The position numbers were made by a program, and so were the translations under genes. Source: Coriaria nepalensis (taxonomy: Eukaryota; Streptophyta; Magnoliopsida; Cucurbitales; Coriariaceae). From it: 64,000 nucleotides of DNA. The stretch spans positions 9,748,501 to 9,812,500 of the forward strand of contig CP114486.1 in assembly GCA_027186245.1 (NCBI GenBank), written 5' to 3'. The notes under the pieces were generated by a model. That model saw nothing but the letters and a program-made list of their open reading frames with translations. It was not told the origin of the DNA and did no database searches. How positions within the stretch are numbered: the first letter of the stretch is position 1; the number at the start of each line of letters is the position of its first letter. Below are positions 1 through 11,398 of the stretch, one piece after another.

Positions 1-945
1 TTAATTTTGATTTTGAATAAGTTTCACACTTATCGCTACATGTATTAAACCTTAATGCTCCATTCTTTTGATATAACCAAGATTAGTATGACTTAATCTA
101 CATGACAAAAAATAGTAGAATAAAGCAAGTAGAAGAAGAAAATTCATTAATTTTTCATGAGAAACAATATTTAAAATAAAGAGACCATTCTAAGAATACT
201 CTTTTCCCCAAAACACCCATTGTTTAGAAAACATTGTTTTACCATATTCCATAGGAATTTTCATTCTTTCTTTATTTAACATGTTAGTAAAAATAAAATT
301 TCTTCTAAATTATGGAATGGAGTACTTTGATTAAGCATAACTTCTTTCCAAGACTTGGTGTTAGCATTACCTTTTCCATCTTAGAATCTGGGAGTGCTTT
401 CAAAGATGAACTTCCTCCTCCTCAACAAGTTCTTATGTCGCAAACAAGTTACAATCTCCATAGATGTATGTAGTGGCGCTAAAATCTATGACCCATTATA
501 GGGGATCGTTGATTATGTTTACTTTTAAAATAACAGCAACAATAGTCTGAGACTTAAGAAGGTAGGCATATTTTTTAGATTTCACATGGTTTCCTTTTCT
601 TTTTTTTTTTCCTATATTGCACTCATAATTTCAAGCTTCCCACAAAAAAGTACTTTCTCTTCTTTTTCTAAATTCATTTCTTGATAAATCTGAGACACAT
701 TTTTTATTACCAAACTTGTTGTTAGAACTAGATTCTCTACTAGATTGGCATTACCTGTATACTCATTAGTTTGCGGGTTTTGCAAGATTCTTTCTATTGA
801 CTACTTGTTCCTCAATCTTTATATGAACAATCACGTCACCTAAAGTTATTACTTTCCTCTTATAATTTAGCAACATTTTATAAGTAGTTCATGAAGGAGG
901 AAGTTTTTTGATAAAGGACCGAAAATAAATATTTCAGGAAGTTCA
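1..945 (-). pseudogene. Ty1/copia gag-protease fragment, decayed
   Basis: Reading the minus strand from about 935 downward gives the end of a copia gag (a KLPPSW-like stretch near 900, then DVIVHIKIEEQ near 840). A degraded zinc-knuckle region and a protease-like stretch follow, with VPEFRRNFIF-like and MFSKQWVFWGKRVF-like segments near 180-330. These match the usual order gag, nucleocapsid, protease in copia polyproteins. Stops and frameshifts are frequent and no open frame is long, so this is a dead remnant. It continues off the left edge. The junction with the gypsy fragment on its right is placed near 945 by the change of reading and is approximate. Confidence 0.6.
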
Positions 946-1563
946 ATACCCTCACTTGTCAAATATAGGTCAACCTCGAGTTGTCAGTAGGATACAGCCG
1001 ATAATCGTCATTTGCAACATACTAAAAAATATCTACACCACTAAAGGTCTTAGAAATTTTTATATGGTCAAGAAGATCAACGACATAAATAGTGTTATTA
1101 TTCTTTCATAGAATCTAAAAAGGACAATGTTTCTTCTGACTACTGACATGTTCCTTTTCCAAAAGACTAACCACATATCATCAAATTACAACTCCTTATA
1201 GTGCATGTGTTTATCTGCTGCCGCTTTGTACTTTGCATTAGAAATCTCTAACTATTTCTTCACCTGCTCAATCACCTTCACATGTTGTTCAGCAATCGTT
1301 CAACAGCCACACTCTTCTTAACATAACTTGGCACCCTTACTAAATCCACAGCTAGTGCTGGAATCTACCTGTAAATAACAGCAAAATGTGATTTATTAGT
1401 GGAGCAATTCGTCATGCTATTATACGCGAATTTTGTCTGCCCCAAAGCTAGATCCCATTATTTATTTTTCTCCCCATAAATGCACCACTTTGGTCTAGCC
1501 CTTTGTTTGAGAGTGGGCAGTGCTATTAATTGTAATTCAACCTCAAACGTTTTCCATTAAGTT
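946..1563 (-). pseudogene. Ty3/gypsy integrase C-terminal part, decayed
   Basis: The minus strand from 1563 downward encodes the second half of a gypsy integrase. Near 1520 there is a degraded STAHPQTDGQTEVV-type core motif (read here as STAHSQTKG, stop, TKVV). Next come WDLALGQTEFAYN-like residues near 1440, the linker with KKSVAVE and QVKKQLE-like residues, and the end region with a NAYVVDL-like stretch near 1090. It is the continuation of the fragment at 4844-5368; a copia element separates the two halves. Several stop codons and small frameshifts are present, so no product is expected. Confidence 0.65.
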
Positions 1564-1568
1564 GATCG

Positions 1569-2221
1569 TGTTAAAAAAATGAAAGACAATATTTAAGACT
1601 TGCTTTCTCTTCCTCAAGAACAGATTTTTGAATGAGCAAAAAAGAAAACAATGAACACCAACTAAAATTCTATAAAAATCTAATCTGTTTTTCATTAGAA
1701 AAGTAAGAGACTAAATATATAAACAAAGATGAAACAAGGTACATGAATAGTTAACCAATGAATGACCACATTCTAAGGAGAAGCAATACTTACAATCACC
1801 ATACCTCCACAACTTACAATCAAAATAGATAATGAACAGAAAAAAAAAACAAAAAACCTAGAAAAAACAACCAACTACATTAGTATTGACCAAAAAAGGT
1901 ACAAATCGATTTCAAAGCTTTCCAAACTTTACCAACAGCTTCAACACACTTTAATCAATATACCAAACTTGCTTAAATACAAAAAATAGCCGTTGAAGCT
2001 GCCCAATCCTACTTTGCCTCCCATAGCAACAACTAAAAACTGAAAAGGCAGATTATGACCTAACTTGAGTTCCTTTGATCCGATTTGAGTGAAACTTGAT
2101 CCTATAAGTTTCAATTGAGGTAGGGAAGCTAATCAAATAAGAGTCAACGCCAAAAAACATGATCACAAAAAGTCAACTTTTTCAATCTCCATTGATGAGT
2201 GATGTATCATAGCTTCAAACA
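1569..2221 (-). repeat. 3' LTR of the copia element (653 bp)
   Basis: The start is set by the purine tract and TG at 2221, and the end by CA next to the 5-bp flank at 1564-1568. It contains a TATA-like TATTTAAG stretch (minus strand, near 1975). The first 217 bp match the truncated copy at 4627-4843 with scattered substitutions. Confidence 0.8.
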
Positions 2222-4626
2222 CTACCCCTTGATACAATTACTCATTACTCCAATTTTAGACTTGAATTGCTCAAACTTTGCAGTAGCTACAGGCTTGGTA
2301 AACCCATTTGCAATTTGCTTTTCTGATTTGCAATGAACTAACCTCACTTCCTCATTTTTCTTCTAGCATGGAATTTTACTAGGATATGTTTTGTCCTTCT
2401 AAAGTAAACTGGATTTTAAGAGATTGCAATAGTAGATTTTCTATCACAATATATGACAGTAGATGAGTTGGGATTGAAATTCAATTCGAGCAGGATTTTC
2501 CTAATCCAAATAGCTTGATTGGTGGCATGAGCAGCATGCACATATTCAACCTCAGCTATTGATTGGGCAACAAAACTTTGCTTCTTGGAAATCTAGCAAA
2601 ATATTCCCGATCTAAGTGTGAAGCAAAAACCACATGTGCTCTTAACATCATCAAAAGAGCCTGCCCAATCATTGTGCACATATCCTTCTAGTTTCAATTC
2701 TCCCCCTTCATACAAAATTCCACGAGAAATAGATCTATTAAGGTACCTAAGTATCCTCTTAGCAACCCCCATATGCAATTGAGAAGGATTGTTCATGAAC
2801 TTGGATAAAACACAAACATAATACATGATGTCTGGTCTTGTTGATGTAAGGTACATCAAGTCTCCAATCAGACTTCTGAATAAGGTTTCATCAACCTTCA
2901 TTGAACCATTATTCCTTCTGATTTTCTCATTTGCAGCCATTGGAGTAGATGTTGATTTGCTAGATTCCATGTTGAATTTCTTCATTAGATTCTAAGCATA
3001 CTTCTCTTGAGACACAAACACCCCCTTCTTGGATTGGAGCACTTCCATTCCCAAATAAAAACTCATTAATCCCAAGTCTGTCATCTCAAATTCAGCTTCC
3101 ATTTCCTTTTTGAATTCTTTTATCAGATTGATCTCATTCCTAGTTATGAGCAAATCATCAACATATAGAGAGATTATGAGTAAGGATGAACCAGATTGTT
3201 TGATGTAGAGTGTATGATCATTTTCACTTCTACTAAAACCAGCATTGGACAGATAAGCATCTATCTTGCTATACCAAGCTCTAAGAGCTTGTTTTAGCCC
3301 ATACAAAGCCTTTTTCAGCTTGAACACCTTCCCTTCTTCTCATTTCTTCTCAAACCCCTTAGGATGCTTGACATAGACTTCTTCTTCCAGTATTCCAATC
3401 AAGAATGATGACTTCACATTAAGATGATGAATTGACCAAGATTTCCTTGCAGCCAATGCAATGATCAACCTGATTGTGTCAAGTCTGGCCACTGGTGCAA
3501 ATGTCTCAACATAATCCACTCCATATTGTTGAGAGAATTCTTTCACTACTAATCGTGCTTTGAATCTGTTTACCGAGCTGTCAGCATTCATCGTTAGTTT
3601 GAATATCCACTTCAGCTTGATAATTTTTTTCTTCTTGGGCTTCTCAACCAGACTCCAAGTCTGATTTTTGGTGATCATTCTTAATTCTTCTTTCATAGCC
3701 TTCATCCATCCTTCATATCTTTTAGCTTCTTCATAGCAACTAGGCTCAATTAGAGCTAAATTGCATCTTTGGTAAACATCATCAAGAGTTCTGTATCTTG
3801 GATTTATTGGTTCAGCATTATCATCGTCATGATCATCAATGGGAGTTTGATCTTAACTTTCTTCAAGATGGTCAATCAGCCCTTCACTTTCATCTTCATC
3901 TTCCCATTTGAAAATTGCTTCCTCATCAAAATTGACATCTCTGTTGACAGAGATTTTTCCAACATCAAGATAGAAAATCCTATACTCTTTTGATTATGTG
4001 CTGTAACCGATCATTATTCTCTTTTCACTTTTCATAGAGACTTCGTCTCTCTTTCCATCTGGAATGTGATAAAAACACACAGCTCCAAATATTCTGAGGT
4101 GAGACACTAAAGGTTTCACATTGTGCCAAGCCTCATGAGGAGTTTTGCCTTGCACTAACTTGGTAGGCAACTTGTTGAGCAGGTACACAGCAGTGTCGGC
4201 TGCTTTTGCCCAAAAATTCCTTGGCATTCTCTTCTCAATTATCATGCTTCTTACCATTTCCATAATAGTCCTGTTTTTCCTTTCAGAAACCCCATTTTGT
4301 TGTGGAGAGTAAGGCACTGTCAATTGATGAATGATTCCTTCATTCTCACAGAATTATTTGAAATCATTTGAGGTGTACTTTCCGCCATTGTCAGACCTCA
4401 AAGTCTTCAGTTTCATTCCACTTTGAGTCTCCACTTGCTTCTTAAATTTTACAAAAATGCTAAACACTCCTGATTTTTCCTTCAGAAAATGAAAATGAGG
4501 AAATATTTGCTCCCATTCAATGACGCTTCTCTCATTAGTCCACATACATCCGAGTGAACTAGCTCTAGCTTCTTCAAGGCTCTATGTGCTTGATTTTTAG
4601 GAAATGGCTTCCTACTTAGCTTGCCA
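2222..4626 (-). pseudogene. copia pol remnant: integrase, reverse transcriptase, RNase H
   Basis: In order along the minus strand: GAG-pre-integrase and integrase start (4620-4354, with a [28 protein letters not shown] segment); integrase core (4323-3994, with VPYSPQQNGVSERKNRTIMEM); reverse transcriptase (3705-2992, with the catalytic YVDDLL motif near 3160); and RNase H (2985-2225, with DWAGSFDDVKSTCGFCF and, further on, a CDRKSTIAIS-type segment). It is broken by stops between 4354 and 4323, near 3850, at 3340, at 2992 and at 2593, so it is a pseudogene. The family is Ty1/copia because integrase precedes reverse transcriptase. Confidence 0.85.
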
Positions 4627-4843
4627 ACCCTGCTTTGCCTCCCATAGCAGCAACCAAAAATTGAAAAGGCACATTATGACCTAACTTAAGTTCCTTTGAT
4701 CCGATTTGAGTGAAACTTGATCCTACAAGTTTCAATTGAGATAGGGAAGCCAATGAAATAAGAGTCAATGCCAAAAAACATGATCACAAAAAAGTCAACT
4801 TTTTCAACCTCTATTGATGAGTGATGTATCATAGCTTCAAACA
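4627..4843 (-). repeat. Truncated 5' LTR of the copia element
   Basis: A direct copy of the first 217 bp of the LTR at 1569-2221. Homology stops at about 4626, at a short shared GG(G)CA stretch, and the sequence runs straight into pol. This points to a deletion through microhomology that removed the rest of the LTR, gag and protease. Confidence 0.8.
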
Positions 4844-5368
4844 TATCGGAAGTGAGCTATAAACTTTGGATCACGATCGAAAGTGATTGACTGAGGTACT
4901 CCATGCAACCTAATAATCTCTTGAAAAAACAACTTAGCAACATGTGGTGCATAAATAGTATTGCGACATCGAATAAAATGTATCATTTTAGAGAACATGT
5001 CAATTACAACAAAAATATAATCAGAACCATGTTCAGTTCGAGGTAAATCCAACATAAAATTCATGGAAAAATCCTTCATGGAATAGGTATAGGCATGTAC
5101 AGCTCAGTATTATGTATGTGCCCTTTCCGAGTCTAACAAACTAGACATTTTTATACAAATATGCATGTATCCCTCTTCAACTGTGGCTAATAAGAACGCT
5201 CCTTGACACTATTAATGGTCTTGTCTCGTTCTAAGTGGCCATAAAGTCCCACAACATACAGCTCCCTTATCAATTCCTTCTAAGAGAACTACGTAGAACA
5301 CATAAACACTTCCTTTTAAAAGAGAAACCACCGTGAACCAAAAAGTCTCGTATGGGTTGTTTCACCAA
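4844..5368 (-). pseudogene. Ty3/gypsy integrase N-terminal part, decayed
   Basis: Reading down from about 5365 on the minus strand gives a DFLVHGGFSF-like stretch, then LYVVGLYGHLERDKT, VKERSYWPQLKRD and a CLVCQ-type Cys pair. This is the usual HHCC integrase zinc finger order. Then comes the integrase core (5079-4844) with [16 protein letters not shown] and [15 protein letters not shown], which holds the catalytic Asp residues. The frame is cut at 4844 exactly where the copia LTR begins and resumes at 1563. Small frameshifts exist near 5090 and 5150. Confidence 0.75.
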
Positions 5369-7262
5369 ATACTGGACCTTGCCTAGTTTCTCATAAGGAT
5401 ATCTTATAATGTTAAAGTCTCAACCCCAAATGACTAGTAAGTGACAAGTACTCCTCAAGTATCTAAGACCATCCCAGAGGTCTCATCTTTCAGTAGTAAA
5501 ACCTTCACATTCTACCATGCAACAGAACAAGCAATGAACTGCTTATGAGAACATATCAGTTGCACATCCAGAAATTCTTCCAAAGAAACCAAAATTTACC
5601 TCCTGATATTGGTTATAAATTCCTTCTTGAAACCCTATTCTTCAAACTAGAAAGAGAACTAGTGTTACTAATTCCTCTACAGTTCCAAAAAAGAAAGGCA
5701 GCTGACATGGATTAAGATTTTAACGGATTTTTAGTCTTCCCGCCAGTGTTCCGAGAAGTACCGACAACCTTTGTGACTTTGGAATTATTCTTCTTCTTAG
5801 CGACTGTAACAATTTCTCCTCGAGTAGCTAGATCAATAGAGACATATCTTCTTATAAATATGGTTCTTGTCAAACCAACCTCTCCATCAGAATGAATACC
5901 AGTAGTTTCTTAACTTTGATCTAGGCCAGTAGAAACAGAAGATAACTCTTGGTTCAGTGCCTACCCATCCCTTTTAGCATCTCTTGGTCATCAACGATCT
6001 CCTTACAGACAATAACCTCTCCTTCCTCTAAGACAAGTTCAACATCTTCTTCATGTGTCTCTACAAAGGGTGCTTAAGAAGGCTAACATGTCTTATAAAG
6101 CCTATTAGCCTTATATCTTCTCTTTCTTGCTGAATGAGACAAACCCGTATCTTCCTCCACAGTTGGCTGAGATACAGTAGTAGTGGTAGTAGGTTTCTTT
6201 CAGCAAAGAGTAAATAAGTGCCCTTGCACATTGCAAAAAGAGTAAAAAGATGAGAGTCTCTTATAGATCACCTTATGGAAAAAACCTTCCTCTTTACCAA
6301 TTCAAATTCTTGAAGGTAGAGCTTTTGACGAATCAACCTCTACATAAATACGAGCAGCATTGAGACGTGTCATTGTTAAGGTGGTGGAGTCAATCGTGAA
6401 GACAGAGCCTATAGAACTTGCTATTAGCTTGAGCAATTCTAGAATAAAGAAGTTCAATGGTAGGTTGGGAAATTGAATCCAGATTGGAGACAATGCACAT
6501 CTAAGTTGGCATTAAAAGCTTTATTCCACTTATGGATTCTATGAAGTAAACCTTTCATGGATGCAACCTCCCTTGTTAAGGCATATGATAAATCCTTCTC
6601 AAGAGTGAATCGTATACATAATATCTTGGAATCTATCAATCATATAGTAAACTTTTCTTCCAAACTCAAATCACCATTGATAAAAGATTGAATGTCTTCC
6701 AATGAAGGCCAACCTGAATGAAATTGAAGAACCATAGCTTTGTCAAGCAAGTCTATAGATTGTGCTATAGTTGTTTCTGTAAAAGAGATGGCAAGGACAC
6801 CCTCTTTCTCAAAGACATCACCTCTACCTCAATAGCTGATGGCACCATAGACTCCATTAAAGTAGATGGATAAGATCGCATAAAGCCTGACTTTAAAACC
6901 CTAGATAGAGAGTCCAAGTCTTGCTATTGCCCATCCTCTACATTAGGAACTATAGTGGATTGCTCTTCTAGAGTCATTGTAATGGATGATAGATCGTAAT
7001 AAACCAGGGAAATAGGATCTCAAAGATGTTTGGTGCATGCGATAATAGAAGCGTCTAGGTTAGGGTTTTTTGTGTTGGACAAGGTTTGGGGAGAGGGCGT
7101 GAACCGGTGGTTTGATGTAATGGTGAGATTTTTTGGGGTAGAGGAATGATCAAACATGAGGAGGCTCGGGCAGGGCTGCCAGTGGATGGCAGCAAGGAGG
7201 CTAGAGGCAACTGTCACAGATGCATGGCTGTGGTTAAGCGAGAGAGAGGGTTTTTTTTTCAA
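5369..7262 (-). mobile_element. L1-type LINE fragment (ORF1 and start of ORF2)
   Basis: ORF1-like sequence (about 7000-5712) has a DUF4283-type region near 6640-6480, a SPIWIQFPNLPLNF-like stretch at about 6490, and a degraded zinc-knuckle region near 6230. ORF1 ends at a TAA at 5714-5712. The ATG of ORF2 is at 5708-5706, three bases later, followed by FWNCRGISN-like residues typical of the start of a LINE endonuclease. A GDFNIIR-like motif lies near 5390. The reading then changes to gypsy integrase near 5368, so the rest of ORF2 is missing. The left end (near 7262) is uncertain. Confidence 0.65.
5712..7000 (-). pseudogene. LINE ORF1 (nucleic-acid-binding, DUF4283-like), decayed
   Basis: Known plant L1 elements encode an ORF1 protein with a DUF4283 domain and a CCHC knuckle that binds RNA. 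Here the domain is seen as an open stretch at 6639-6454, then 6493-6302 in another frame, so there is at least one frameshift. The C-terminus is Lys-rich (KVTKVVGTSRNTGGKTKN) and ends at 5712. An open frame of 80 residues at 7262-7020 could be its leader but has no recognisable motif. Confidence 0.55.
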
Positions 7263-7919
7263 ATTGAGAAAAAAATTGTTTTGTTTCCTCTTTAATACAA
7301 ATTAATTGGTAGTTTCATTTGTTTAAATTCTCAACTAAAATGAAGTAATAGAAAAAATAAATAAGATTAATCCGGGAGCTACATAATTTAATAGGCTACC
7401 CGTAATTATTACCTGCTTTACTTCTCGTTGTAATTAATGGAAAGTGCAAACACTGATTCGGTCTGGATTTACGCCGCCTACGTGCGTGTGTAAGAGAGAG
7501 TATTCTTTGTTACATTATTACCCATCAATAACTAGATAATACTATATAAACACTCATGTCATTTGCTCCGTTTACAAGGTAAGACAAAAGCTTTTCCCTT
7601 TACTTTTTCTATTTCAATGGGGTCACTTTGAATGTTAATTTCTCGTTCACCTATTAACTATTTTGAAAATACCAAAATATGCATCATCTTATAGATCATT
7701 TCTATTTTAATCAATGGCTCTCATATTGAGCCCTATATGCATTTCATGTTAGTCAAGGTGGAGTGATGTAACTTACTCCCATGCAAAGCGTTTCTAAGGA
7801 GGAACTAGGATCTCCACATATGACATGATATCATAGCCTCCATTCTACAATGCTAAGATATGATACGATAGCTTTCGAGGGACTATTAAATGCTTTGAAA
7901 CTTTATCCGTCTGAAAGAA
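7263..7919. other. No gene seen; TATA-like and donor-like motifs
   Basis: AT-rich sequence without a convincing open frame. A TATATAAA box is at 7543-7550, and a strong 5' splice-site-like CAAG/GTAAGA follows at 7575-7584. This could be the promoter and leader exon of a gene lost to transposon insertion, but no coding exon follows. Confidence 0.3.
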
Positions 7920-8763
7920 AATAAAATTGGAAATATAGCATATTGATATATTATATTTAGGCTCAATTTTCAGTGGGACTCCCTTCAAGTAAGTAAAAGG
8001 TAAAAGTGGATTCGAGTTCTCTTTCGTGAGAGTTTAGACACGGCATATAGTACGCTCAAAATAATGAATTGGTGAATGAGAAATTGATTCTCAAAGTAGA
8101 CCCATTTAAATGGTTTGATGTGGAAAAATAAGATTAAAAAAAGTTATCCCACATTGGAAATGGAGCAAGTGGAATTCTCGTTTATGAGTAATAAATATGA
8201 GATAAAACGTTTTCTCTCATGCACGCATATAGGAGGGTGTGAATCCAGTCCAAAAAAATTTGGGCCTCGTGTGCACCTAGCCCTGAGTGCACCGAATATC
8301 AACTCAAAATCTACTCGGTCTGCCTTAGCAGAATTTTGCAATTTCTCTTTTTTTTTTTCTCGTAAATTAGTACAAACTGCTAAATTAACTTCATGCAAAA
8401 TTAATCAATTTTCGGTTTCATCTAAATTAATGACTAATTAGATCTGGTTTGTAATTCTCTCTCACAAAAATCTTATAAATTGACAATTTTCCTTTGAGAA
8501 ATTTCCCACTGAAATTCATCAACCTCTCCCTGAAGAATCATTTTCCACTCTAAAGTCTTAGGTTGAGTGTGGTAGCGTTTAGGAACTAAGAAGGTCGTCA
8601 AAATTAGTGGTGGTGCAAACATATATTTCATTCTTCATTATATCATGGGTGACAAACGCCAAAGTATCCTAACACCGATAAATGAGGTGAATCTATTTTA
8701 AGGAAAATGTGGTTTCACAGGCCTTGAAAATTTCATTCTAAAATCTGGTTTGCAATTTAATTC
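7920..8763 (+). repeat. LTR-like copy A (partial)
   Basis: Similar throughout to 12590-13300 (copy C). Shared landmarks are the AGTGGG(G)..CC segment near 7975, GTGAGAG near 8026, the TCCCACATTGGAAA segment near 8147, the CTCATGCACGC and GTGTGCACCT segments near 8218 and 8269, and the CTAAATTAATGAC region. It breaks off near 8760, where copy B begins with the LTR start again. Confidence 0.6.
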
Positions 8764-9420
8764 ATGTGTTGGAAAATTAGCATTTAAACTTGTTATGTTT
8801 ATGCTCGATTTTGAGTGGGGTCCACTTCATGTAAATGAAATATCAAAGTTGATTTGAGTTCTCTATGAGAGTTTTGAATCAGCATGTGGTATGTTTAAAA
8901 TGATTAGTGGGTGAATGAGAAATTGAATCCTAAAAAGCAACCATTTGATTGATTTGAAGTGGAAAAAAATAAAAGAGAAGTTTTGTCCCACATTGGAATT
9001 GAGATAAAGTGGGAGAGTATTTACTATGTTCTCATTTTTCTATTTGCTGTAATTTATTTTTATAGATTCTATTTACTATTCTATTTTTCCAGATTATTGT
9101 TTGTATTACTATATTCATGGATTACTATTTTCTATTTTTCCATATTACAGTGTTCTCATTTTCTATTTGTTGTAATTTATTTTTACAGATTCTATTTATT
9201 ATTCTATTTTTCCATATTATTGTTTATGTATTATTATATTCTATTTTTCTATGTACTATTTTTTCATGGATTACTATTCTATTTTTCCAGATTATTGTTT
9301 ATGTATTATTATATTCTATTTTTCTACTTACTATTTTTTCATGGATTACTATTTTCTATTGTTTCTGTTACTAGTTACTGATTGATAAAACTTATTGTTT
9401 CCTATATATAATACCCTACA
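8764..9420 (+). repeat. LTR-like copy B with internal deletion
   Basis: The first 250 bp match the start of copy C (12581-12840). From about 9010 it matches the end of copy C (about 13640-13860), a T-rich stretch with many TACTATTTTCTATT-like repeats. About 0.8 kb of the LTR is missing. The ends read TGT..ACA, compatible with LTR ends. The hydrophobic open frames here (8959-9381) are only an effect of the T-rich repeats. Confidence 0.55.
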
Positions 9421-10500
9421 ACTTAAAACAGATTCTGTATAAATATTAAACAAATTTAATTTAATCAAATTCGAAACACTTTCTTTGTAATAATAAAACA
9501 ATACATGTTAATGAAACATTTCTTTACATTAAATGTTTTCTATGTTAAACGGAAAAATAATGAAAAATTCAAAGTGAAATGGCTTTGCATGAATGTTTTA
9601 TTAATGTTAATGGAAAATATTTGTTTTTAATGTAAAATATTTATTAAGATGTAAAATTTTAATAGGCCAAAGTGGAAACGTTTGTCAAGATTAATGTGGG
9701 CACATATTTGATTGTATTTATAGAATAGTTGAAATGTTTTATCCCTTAAATTATAATTGCATAAATTGTGTGCGGTAGAGATCAATTACTGTTTAATTAT
9801 AACATTTGGATTAAAGCATGAATTGAAACTATATTAATATATTATGATTATTAGTGTGATCAATTGATGCATAACTGATAATTATAATTATATTACAATT
9901 TATTGGTATTATAAATTTTGTAACGGTTTTACAAATAAATATTATAACGGTTTAACAATTAAAGTTTGTAACGGTTTCAAATTTAATTGATCGTTTACAA
10001 TTAATAATTATTTTCAAGTAATCGTAATAATTTTCAAAATAAAATGTGTAACCGATTTTTGACTATTAGAATTTAATACACAATGCTCTGAATTTAATTC
10101 ATAATAAATTTGGAAAATTAATTATAATGGTTTATTAAATTTATAATTACTAAATTAATAACAATCTTTCAAATTAATTGAATAAGCGTTTTCAATTAAT
10201 AGTGCTTTGTAAATGTTTGGAATATTTATTGCATAGTTAGTATCTTGTAAGGATTAACCATTATTAAAAATGTTTTGAAATTGAATTAGATGGCTCTCCA
10301 AATTAATTCGTAGATATTAATTCAGAGCGATTTCAAAATGAAATGGCTTTTTAATATTTTTATTTTGAAGGGTGTTAACTAGTTATAGTTTATTAAATCC
10401 TTTACGAGTTTGAATGATTTATAATCGTTTAGTCACTAAGATACTCATATCAATATGTGTGTAATTTCATAAATAGAATTTGAAAGTTGCCGATAAGCTG
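9421..10500. other. AT-rich stretch, no gene
   Basis: Very AT-rich with recurrent AACGGTTT motifs at 9920-9990 and poly-AT words. It is probably the non-coding part of the surrounding retroelement. A degraded tRNA-Met-like primer site may be present at 10502-10512 (TGCTATCAAGA), but this is weak. Confidence 0.3.
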
Positions 10501-10511
10501 CTGCTATCAAG

Positions 10512-11398
10512 ATGATCCCTTGTATCACTTGAGTCACTCCTTCTGTGGTTCTTGTTGTGAATCATGGTGAAAAACTTGAGAAATTCAACGGACATAATTT
10601 AAAAATATGGTAGTAAAACATATTGTTCTACCTAACTACACTGAATCTTGCGAGATTCTTGAAGGAAAGTGCTCATGTGCTTAAAGATAATGAGCATGAT
10701 GTACAAGCAGTAAGTGTTGTTGATTCTTGGAATCATTCTGACTTTCTATATTGGAACTATATAATAAACGGTTTAATCGAATCTCTGTACTTCGTGTATA
10801 GTACAAAGAAAACAACAAAAGTGCTATGAGATGCCTTAGACCATAAATGTAAGACCGAGAATGCTGGTACCAAGAAGGCTATTGTGGGTCGATTCTTTGA
10901 CTATAAAATGGTAGATTCCAGGACTGTAGTCAGTCAAGTTCAAGAACTTCAAGTAATTTTACAATTCATGCCGAGGAGATGACTTTAAGTGAAACCTTCC
11001 AAGTAGATGCTATTATTGAAAAGCTTACGCCTGGATAGAAGGTTTTCAAGAACTACCTTAAGCATAAGTGAAAGGAGATGAATATAAAAAATTTAATTAT
11101 TCAACTTTAAATTAAAGAAGACAACCGAAATTTTGATAACAAAGGGAATATTCAACATGAGGCAAAGGCTAATGTTATGAAATATCGTCAGGGTTCCAAA
11201 AGGACCAACAAATGGTCTAAGTTGAGACCAAAAAAAGGAGTCTCAACGAAGCAAACCAAGTTTCACGCGAAATACTTCAACTGTGACAAGGTGGGTCATA
11301 GAGCTTCGGATTGAAGGGTCCGAAAGAATAAATCAAGCCAAGAAGTGAATATGGCAGACATTGCTCAAGATGTCTCAAATATTGGTCTCTCCGCTTAG
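10512..11398 (+). pseudogene. Ty1/copia gag, decayed
   Basis: The plus strand reads MIPCIT-stop-VTPSVVLVVNHGEKLEKFNGHNF, then (10623-10829) a gag segment with FYLTTLNLARFLKE and DFLYWNYIINGL. DALDHKCKTENAGTKKAIVGRFFDYKMVD and VSQVQELQ follow; these are hallmarks of the copia UBN2 gag. Near 11030 comes FKNYLKHK, and near 11275 a zinc knuckle YFNCDKVGHRASD whose first Cys is Tyr and whose last Cys codon is a TGA stop. Multiple stops show that it is dead. No pol follows in the next 1.2 kb. Confidence 0.7.

Larger units (their letters stand above)
1569..4843 (-). mobile_element. Ty1/copia LTR retrotransposon, internally deleted
   Basis: The element is bounded by two direct copies of one sequence that starts TGTTTGAAGC on the minus strand. 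The full 3' copy ends in AACA, giving TGTT...AACA termini. The 5-bp flanks are tatcg (4844-4848) and gatcg (1564-1568), target-site duplications that differ at one base. A purine-rich tract (AAGGGGTAG, minus strand) sits just before the 3' LTR. The 5' LTR keeps only about 217 bp and then jumps directly into the integrase region, so the rest of the 5' LTR, the primer site, gag and protease are missing. It lies inside a gypsy integrase, so it is younger than its host element. It cannot move by itself. Confidence 0.85.

Noticed and set aside
7020..7262. An 80-codon minus-strand frame with a Ser/His/Thr-rich sequence
   Set aside because: Could be the LINE ORF1 leader, but no motif supports it as a separate gene.
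8140..8160. snRNA upstream element (TCCCACATCG-like)
   Set aside because: The word differs from the consensus, is repeated in all LTR-like copies and has no snRNA sequence downstream.
8959..9381. Hydrophobic open frames that look like membrane proteins
   Set aside because: They come from a T-rich repeated stretch at the end of LTR-like copy B; the Phe/Leu/Tyr content reflects base bias.
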